Part shown: in pieces, positions 1-4,562 of the stretch | How positions within the stretch are numbered: position 1 is the first letter of the stretch | How the letters are laid out: each line of letters begins with the position of its first letter | DNA from: Caulobacteraceae bacterium | Lineage (GTDB): Bacteria > Pseudomonadota > Alphaproteobacteria > Caulobacterales > Caulobacteraceae | Assembly: GCA_947479185.1 (NCBI GenBank) | Contig: CANJYY010000126.1 | Location: 1 to 7,145 of the forward strand | Direction of reading: 5' to 3' | DNA: 7,145 bases | Position numbers and translations under genes: made by a program | The notes under the pieces: generated by a model | Database searches by the model: none | Seen by the model: the letters and a program-made list of their open reading frames with translations, nothing else | Told to the model about the DNA's origin: nothing

Positions 1-555
1 AAGACCTACCTGTCGCTCGACAACGGGCCGAGGCGCCAGGACAGCGTCAAGGACATCGGCGCCCTGCTTGACTGGATCGCCACCCAGCCGGACCTCGATA
101 CGTCCCGGGTGGTGGTCTACGGCGGCTCCTACGGCGGGTTCATGGTGCTGGCCTCGCTGGCCGCGTTCAACGACCGGCTGGCCGGGGCCATCGACATCGT
201 CGGCATCTCCAGTTTCACCACCTTCCTGCAGAACACCGAGGGCTACCGCCGCGACCTACGCCGGGCCGAATACGGCGATGAACGCGTGCCGGCGATGAAG
301 GCGGTGTTCGACCGCATCTCGCCGCTGAACCTGACCGACAGGATGACCAGGCCGCTGTTCGTCATCCAGGGCCGCAACGACCCGCGCGTGCCCTGGACGG
401 AGGCGGAACAGATCGTCGCCAAGGTCCGGGCGAAGGGCGGCGAGGTCTGGTACATGCTGGCCGGCGACGAGGGCCACGGCTTCCGCAAGAAGCAGAACAT
501 CGACGCCCAGCGCGAAGCCGAGACCCTGTTCCTGAGGAAGGTGTTCAAGCTGTAG
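1..555 (+). CDS. S9 family (prolyl oligopeptidase-type) serine peptidase, C-terminal part
   Basis: This is the last 184 residues of a serine peptidase of the S9 (prolyl oligopeptidase / dipeptidyl peptidase IV / acylaminoacyl peptidase) group; the frame is open to the left edge, so the start is outside. The alpha/beta-hydrolase catalytic triad is complete: nucleophile S43 in GGSYGG (visible residues 41-46), acid D127 in QGRNDPRVP, and H159 in DEGHGF. The DPRVP context after the Asp and the spacing to the His are typical of the family. Full-length members are usually about 600-700 residues, with an N-terminal beta-propeller and often a signal peptide; neither is visible, so cellular location cannot be judged. 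The family cleaves short peptides, often after proline or at acylated N-termini, but exact specificity cannot be read from this piece. It ends in TAG 42 bases before the next gene on the same strand, so read-through is possible, though I see no functional link. Confidence 0.93.
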   Translation, partial: KTYLSLDNGPRRQDSVKDIGALLDWIATQPDLDTSRVVVYGGSYGGFMVLASLAAFNDRLAGAIDIVGISSFTTFLQNTEGYRRDLRRAEYGDERVPAMKAVFDRISPLNLTDRMTRPLFVIQGRNDPRVPWTEAEQIVAKVRAKGGEVWYMLAGDEGHGFRKKQNIDAQREAETLFLRKVFKL

Positions 556-580
556 GTGGGGTAGCGCGACAGAGGCTCCC

Positions 581-584
581 GGAG
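581..584 (+). promoter_or_regulatory. Probable Shine-Dalgarno of the FAH-family gene
   Basis: GGAG lies 13 bases before the ATG at 598, a slightly long but usable spacing. It supports that ATG over later in-frame starts such as the GTG at 670. The 42-base gap holding it shows no convincing promoter or terminator. Confidence 0.45.
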
Positions 585-597
585 TAACAGCGCGCCC

Positions 598-1248
598 ATG
601 ACCGCCTTCGCCGTATCGATCCGCCCGCAGCCGACCGTGCCCGTGCAGGGTTCGGACCGGCCGTTCCCCGTGCGACGCATCCTCTGCGTCGGCCGCAACT
701 ACGCCGCTCACCGGCGCGAGATGGGCGGTGATGACCGCGATCCGCCGTTCTTCTTCAGCAAGCCGGCCGACGCGGTGGTTCTTCCCGGCGCGGACGTCCC
801 CTACCCGTCCGCGACCAGCGACCTGCACCACGAGATCGAACTGGTCGTGGCCATCGGTGAGGGCGGGGCGATCTTCGGCTTCGCGGTCGGCGTCGACCTG
901 ACCCGACGCGACCTGCAGAACGCCTTCAAGGCCAAGGGCCAGCCGTGGGACGCCGCCAAGGGCTTCGACGCCAGCGCGCCCATCACGGCCATCGTTCCCA
1001 CGACGGGCGTGATCCCGCAGGGCCGCATAACCATCAGCGTCAACGGCGTGACGAAGCAGGACGGCGCCGTGGCCGACATGATCTGGTCGGTCGAGGAAAT
1101 CCTCGTCGAGGCCGGCAAACTCTGGAAACTCGAACCGGGGGATCTCATCTTCACCGGCACGCCCGAGGGCGTCGGCCCGCTGGTCCGGGGCGACAAGGTC
1201 GAGGGCTCGGTCGAGGGCGTCGGCGCCCTGTCGTTCAGGATCGTCTGA
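598..1248 (+). CDS. Fumarylacetoacetate hydrolase family protein (fumarylpyruvate hydrolase / acylpyruvase type)
   Basis: A 216-residue cytosolic enzyme of the FAH fold that cleaves a C-C bond in a beta-diketo acid. The substrate is probably fumarylpyruvate (giving fumarate and pyruvate), a related acylpyruvate, or possibly oxaloacetate. Visible landmarks match the FAHD1/NagK-like branch: the lid motif CVGRNYAAHRREM with H38 and E41 in the positions of the catalytic His-Glu dyad; FFFSKPADAV at 51-60; metal ligands E79 and E81 in HHEIEL and D100 in GVDLTRRD; K121 in the position of the conserved active-site lysine; and the signature FTGTPEGVG at 185-193. It is somewhat shorter than the usual 225-235 residues because the loop between the ExE metal motif and the GVDLTRRD strand is reduced (near residues 88-92). 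The ATG start gives the family's normal N-terminal lead-in. Its TGA overlaps the next gene's ATG by one base. Exact substrate is uncertain: the adjacent isomerase favours a gentisate- or homogentisate-type route, but FAHD1-like members can also decarboxylate oxaloacetate. Confidence 0.93.
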   Translation: MTAFAVSIRPQPTVPVQGSDRPFPVRRILCVGRNYAAHRREMGGDDRDPPFFFSKPADAVVLPGADVPYPSATSDLHHEIELVVAIGEGGAIFGFAVGVDLTRRDLQNAFKAKGQPWDAAKGFDASAPITAIVPTTGVIPQGRITISVNGVTKQDGAVADMIWSVEEILVEAGKLWKLEPGDLIFTGTPEGVGPLVRGDKVEGSVEGVGALSFRIV

Positions 1249-1886
1249 TGGGTCTTTTGCTGCACAGCGCCTGGCGCGCCTCGGCGCCCTACCGGGTGCG
1301 GATCGGCCTCAATCTCAAGGGGCTGGCCTACGACTACGCGCCCGTGGATCTGGTCGCCAGCCAGCAGCGTGGCGAAGCCTACGGCGCGGTCAACGCCCAG
1401 CATCTGGTGCCGGCGCTCGAGGTCGAGGGCCATGTGCTGACCCAGTCACTGTCGATCCTCGAATGGCTCGAGGAGTCGCACCCCGAGCCGGCGCTGTTGC
1501 CGAAGGATCCGTTCGACCGCCAGATCGTCCGGGCCATGTGCGGCATCATCGCCTGCGACATCCACCCGCTGAACAACCTGCGCATTCTCCAGACCCTGGC
1601 CCGGCTCAACGTGCCGCAGCCGGACGTCGACGCCTGGGTGCACGGCTGGATCAGCGACGGCTTCAACGCCCTGGAGCCGATGATCGCCCGACACGGCGCC
1701 GGCTTCGCCTTCGGCGCCACGCCGACCATGGCCGACTGCCTTCTCGTGCCGCAGGTCTACAACGCCCGGCGCTTCAAGGTCGACCTGACGCCCTTCCCGG
1801 CGCTGGTCGCCGCCGCAGATGCGGCGCTTCTGCACCCGGCCATCGCCGCCGCCCATCCGAACAACCAGCCTGACGCTCAGACCTAG
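1248..1886 (+). CDS. maiA: Zeta-class glutathione S-transferase, maleylacetoacetate/maleylpyruvate isomerase
   Basis: A 212-residue glutathione-dependent cis-trans isomerase that would convert maleylacetoacetate or maleylpyruvate to the fumaryl form, the substrate class of the enzyme encoded just upstream. The N-terminal thioredoxin-like domain (about 1-82) has the zeta signature region WRASAPYRVRIGLNLKG at 9-25, VP at 54-55 (cis-proline) and QS at 66-67, which binds the gamma-glutamyl part of glutathione. The all-helical C-terminal domain carries the zeta landmarks CDIHPLNNLR at 103-112 and PQVYNARRF at 168-176; R112 and R174/R175 probably contact the substrate carboxylates. Oddity: the usual SSC of the signature reads A11-S12-A13, lacking both the first Ser and the Cys. 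The ATG at 1248 overlaps the upstream stop and has AGGA (1237-1240) seven bases before it. The open frame runs further upstream, but that part only shadows the hydrolase gene. The symbol marks the family; which of the two isomerase substrates it uses is not settled. Confidence 0.9.
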   Translation: MGLLLHSAWRASAPYRVRIGLNLKGLAYDYAPVDLVASQQRGEAYGAVNAQHLVPALEVEGHVLTQSLSILEWLEESHPEPALLPKDPFDRQIVRAMCGIIACDIHPLNNLRILQTLARLNVPQPDVDAWVHGWISDGFNALEPMIARHGAGFAFGATPTMADCLLVPQVYNARRFKVDLTPFPALVAAADAALLHPAIAAAHPNNQPDAQT

Positions 1887-1890
1887 GGGA
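1885..1890 (+). promoter_or_regulatory. Shine-Dalgarno deciding the TTG start of carbonic anhydrase
   Basis: AGGGGA sits six bases before the TTG at 1897 and overlaps the isomerase stop TAG (1884-1886). It is the strongest purine tract in the junction. It supports the TTG start, and its overlap with the stop suggests translational coupling to the isomerase. Confidence 0.6.
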
Positions 1891-1896
1891 CCCCGC

Positions 1897-2514
1897 TTGC
1901 TCGAAGATCTGAAGGACAACAACCGCAACTGGTCGCGCAGGAAGGTCGAGGTCGACCCCGACTTCTTCAGGCGGCTCGAGAACCAGCAGAGCCCGGAATA
2001 TCTGTGGATCGGCTGCTCCGACAGCCGCGTGCCGGCCAACGAGATCGTCGGCCTGGATCCCGGCGAGCTGTTCGTGCACCGCAACGTCGCCAACCTCGCC
2101 CCGCCGCAGGACGCCAACTATCTCAGCGTGCTGCAGTTCGCGGTCGACGTGATGAAGGTGAAGCACATCATGGTCGTCGGCCACTACGGCTGCGGCGGCG
2201 TGCGGGCGGCGGTCGACGGTGTGCGCCGCGGCCTCGTCGACCACTGGCTGCACCCGATCCGCGAGGTCGCGGCCCAGAACCGGGAGGAACTGGAGGCCCT
2301 CGACGAGCGGGAACGCTGGGATCGCCTGTGCGAACTCAACGTCATCCGCCAGGTGCAGAACGTCGCCTCCGACGTCTTCGTCCAGGACGCCTGGGCGCGC
2401 GGCCAGAGCCTGTCCGTGCACGGCTGGGTCTACCGCCTGTCGAACGGGCTGGTGAACGACCTCGGCGTGACCGTGACCAACCCCGCCGAAGCCGATGAAC
2501 TGAACCAGGGCTAA
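1897..2514 (+). CDS. Beta-class carbonic anhydrase
   Basis: A 205-residue zinc enzyme interconverting CO2 and bicarbonate, presumably cytosolic since no signal peptide is visible. Zinc ligands are C40 (in GCSDSRVP), H96 and C99 (in GHYGCGG); D42 and R44 form the Asp-Arg dyad typical of beta-class enzymes. These positions are almost those of E. coli Can (C42, H98, C101), and length is near its 220 residues. I chose TTG at 1897 because it follows a good Shine-Dalgarno and yields the N-terminus MLEDLKDNNRNWS, typical of proteobacterial members. The upstream in-frame ATG at 1819 would add 26 residues that only shadow the end of the isomerase gene. It follows the isomerase stop by 10 bases in the same probable operon. 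A CO2-releasing neighbour (the FAH-family enzyme acting on oxaloacetate) would explain the pairing, but that is inference; a simple housekeeping role is equally possible. Its TAA overlaps the stop of the convergent pbpC. Confidence 0.95.
   Translation: MLEDLKDNNRNWSRRKVEVDPDFFRRLENQQSPEYLWIGCSDSRVPANEIVGLDPGELFVHRNVANLAPPQDANYLSVLQFAVDVMKVKHIMVVGHYGCGGVRAAVDGVRRGLVDHWLHPIREVAAQNREELEALDERERWDRLCELNVIRQVQNVASDVFVQDAWARGQSLSVHGWVYRLSNGLVNDLGVTVTNPAEADELNQG
2511..2514. other. Overlapping convergent stop codons
   Basis: The four bases CTAA hold both the carbonic anhydrase stop (TAA, + strand, 2512-2514) and the pbpC stop (TAG, - strand, 2513-2511). The two operons therefore meet tail to tail with no spacer. 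No GC hairpin followed by a T-run is visible on either strand nearby. Confidence 0.9.
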
Positions 2515-4541
2515 CCCTTGATGCGCACCTTGGCGCGCGCCTCGCGGCCCTGGCTGTCGACGACCATCAGTTCGTAGAAGCCGGCCGCCGCGGGCCGCCA
2601 GATCGTCCGGCCACTGACGGGATCGACATACAGCGGCCGGCCCTCGACATACCAGCTCAGCCCCTCGCCGCCGGCGGCCAGCACCAGCCCGCGCGAAGAC
2701 GGCCCGAAGGCCTCGACCTGCACCGTCGCGCCATCGGGTGGGAAGATCAGGTTCGGTCCGTGTTCGGGACGCTCCAGCGTCACCAGCGCGCCCGGCGCGC
2801 CCTTCGGCGCGATGCGTGGCGGCGCGGTGCGCGGGGCCGACAGGATGTCGGCGGCGTCGAACAGCATCGGCAGCGCCGCCTCGCGACCGGTGAAGCCGCC
2901 GCGCGCGCCACCGTCGGCCCGGCCGGTCCAGACGATGATCACATAGCCGCCGACAACCCCCGCCGCGACCGCGTCACGGAAGCCGTAGGAGGTGCCCGTC
3001 TTGTAGGCCATGCCCGGGCCGCCCAACGTCAGCGCGTTGGGAATGCGGCCCTTGGGCGCCGGCGCCTCGCGCAGGATGTCCAGCACCTGGCGCGCCGCCT
3101 CCGGCCGCACCAGCCGTCCGCCCCGGCTGCGCTCGCGCCGCGCGGCCTCCGCCTCGGTCCAGGCCAGCGGCTTGGCCAGTCCCTCGTCGCCGAGCGCGCA
3201 GTAGAGCACCGCCATGTCGCGCAGGGTGATCCCCTCGCCGCCGAGCGCCAGGGCCAGGCCGGGCGCGCGGGTCCTGGAGTCCGGCAGCACCAGATCGACC
3301 CCGGCCGACTCCATCCGGGCGAGGAAATGCGCCGGTCCGATCCGCTCCATAAGCTGCACCGCCGGCACATTCAGGGAGTGCGACAACGCCTCGCCGGCGG
3401 TGACCTTGCCGCGGAACACCCGGTCGAAGTCTTCAGGCTGATAGTCGGCGAAACGGGTCTGGACGTCCTGCATCTCGGTGTCGGGCGCGGCGATGCCGTC
3501 GTCGAAGGCGAAGGCGTAGATGAACGGCTTGAGCGCCGAGCCGGGCGAGCGCAGGGCCAGCGTCATGTCGATCCAGCCGCCCGGCCGGTCGAGACCGCCG
3601 GACCCGACCAGCGCCCGCACGGCGCGGCCCTTGATCTCGACGACCATGATGGCGGCGGTGGCCTCGGCGCCCTGCTCCCGGGCGTAGGCGGCGGCCAGCG
3701 GTTCGAGCCGGGACTGCAGGGTGGCGTCCAGCGTGCTGACCACGGTGGCCTGACCGACCGGCGCGGCGCGGGCCAGCTGGCCGGTCGCCTGCCAGGCGAG
3801 GGTGGGGAAGGCCGACCGGTCGGGCAGCGCCTCGGTGTCGGCTTCGTCGGCCTCGGCCTGGGTCGCCAGCCGCGCCTTGACCATCCGCTGCAGCACCAGA
3901 TGTCGCGCCGCCCGCGCCTCGGCGGGGTTGCGGTCCGGCCGGCGCACTTCGGGCGACTGCGGCAGGGCGATCAGCAGCGCCTGTTCGCCGAGCGTCAGGG
4001 TCTCGGGCTCATGACCGAAGTAGGACAGGCTGGCCGCCCTCACGCCCTCCAGATTGCCGCCGTACGGCGCCAGGGTCAGGTAGAGGGCCAGGATCTCCTT
4101 CTTCGAATACCGCCCCTCAAGCTGCACGGCCCGGACCATCTCGACCAGCTTGGCCCAGAAGGTCCGGGGATGCGGCTCCAGCAGCCGCGCCGTCTGCATG
4201 CTGAGCGTCGAGGCGCCGGAGACGATGTGGCCCCGCAGCAGGGCCGAACCGGCCGCGCGGACCACGGCGGCCGGATCGACGCCGTCGTGACCCCAGAACC
4301 GGGCATCCTCGATCGTGATCAGCCGCCGGACGAAGCTCGGATCTGTCCGCTTCAGGTCGGCGCGGATCCGCCAGCGGCCGTTCTCGACCGGCAGGGCGCG
4401 CAGCCAGACGCCGCGCCGGTCGAGCACCACCGGCGAGGACCGCTGTCCCCGCGACAGATCCGGCGGGAACAGCGTGTCCGCCGTCAGCAACACGACCTCG
4501 AGGGTCAGGAACGCAATCAGACCAAGGACAAGGCGACGCAC
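2511..4541 (-). CDS. pbpC: Penicillin-binding protein 1C, bifunctional glycosyltransferase/transpeptidase
   Basis: A 676-residue class A PBP anchored in the inner membrane with its domains in the periplasm, polymerising glycan strands and possibly cross-linking peptidoglycan. An N-terminal hydrophobic segment (about 3-20) is the membrane anchor. The GT51 domain (about 45-220) contains the catalytic Glu region IEDARFWGHDG (E78), STLSMQTAR (111-119) and GRYSKKEILALYL (143-155). The transpeptidase domain (about 290-565) has all three motifs: S335-A-L-K338, S389-L-N391 and K514-T-G-T517. The tail from about 595 resembles the BiPBP_C domain characteristic of PBP1C, which separates it from PBP1A/1B. 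It is shorter than E. coli PbpC (about 770) but no motif is missing. The start is GTG, with GGGGAG 13 bases before it, inside the end of the alpha-2-macroglobulin gene, only nine bases after that gene's stop. The order A2M then pbpC is the well-known bacterial pair. Confidence 0.96.
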   Translation of the reverse strand: MRRLVLGLIAFLTLEVVLLTADTLFPPDLSRGQRSSPVVLDRRGVWLRALPVENGRWRIRADLKRTDPSFVRRLITIEDARFWGHDGVDPAAVVRAAGSALLRGHIVSGASTLSMQTARLLEPHPRTFWAKLVEMVRAVQLEGRYSKKEILALYLTLAPYGGNLEGVRAASLSYFGHEPETLTLGEQALLIALPQSPEVRRPDRNPAEARAARHLVLQRMVKARLATQAEADEADTEALPDRSAFPTLAWQATGQLARAAPVGQATVVSTLDATLQSRLEPLAAAYAREQGAEATAAIMVVEIKGRAVRALVGSGGLDRPGGWIDMTLALRSPGSALKPFIYAFAFDDGIAAPDTEMQDVQTRFADYQPEDFDRVFRGKVTAGEALSHSLNVPAVQLMERIGPAHFLARMESAGVDLVLPDSRTRAPGLALALGGEGITLRDMAVLYCALGDEGLAKPLAWTEAEAARRERSRGGRLVRPEAARQVLDILREAPAPKGRIPNALTLGGPGMAYKTGTSYGFRDAVAAGVVGGYVIIVWTGRADGGARGGFTGREAALPMLFDAADILSAPRTAPPRIAPKGAPGALVTLERPEHGPNLIFPPDGATVQVEAFGPSSRGLVLAAGGEGLSWYVEGRPLYVDPVSGRTIWRPAAAGFYELMVVDSQGREARAKVRIKG

Positions 4542-4544
4542 CGG

Positions 4545-4562
4545 CCGGGGCTAGCTCCCCGG
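4545..4562 (-). promoter_or_regulatory. GC hairpin over the A2M stop and pbpC Shine-Dalgarno
   Basis: The - strand reads CCGGGG AGCTAG CCCCGG: a perfect 6-bp all-GC stem with a 6-base loop. The loop holds the A2M stop TAG (4553-4551), and the 5' arm contains most of the pbpC Shine-Dalgarno GGGGAG (4560-4555). There is no T-run, so a terminator is unlikely. The geometry suits a structure that hides the pbpC ribosome binding site until a ribosome finishing A2M opens it. The structure is seen; the function is inferred. Confidence 0.4.

Noticed and set aside
556..597. Possible terminator or promoter between the peptidase and FAH genes.
   Set aside because: Only very short GC inverted repeats (such as GCGCG/CGCGC) are present, with no T-run and no recognisable -35/-10 pair.
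243..831. Overlapping open frames on - across the peptidase end and the FAH gene start.
   Set aside because: GC-rich shadows; the + strand carries complete catalytic motifs of two known families over the same bases.
1819..1896. Upstream in-frame ATG extending carbonic anhydrase by 26 residues.
   Set aside because: The extension lies inside the isomerase gene, resembles no beta-carbonic anhydrase N-terminus, and the TTG at 1897 has a much better placed ribosome binding site.
2532..2541. GC palindrome GGCGCGCGCC near the convergent stops, considered as a terminator.
   Set aside because: It has no loop of its own and no following T-run, and lies within pbpC coding sequence; such palindromes are expected at this GC content.
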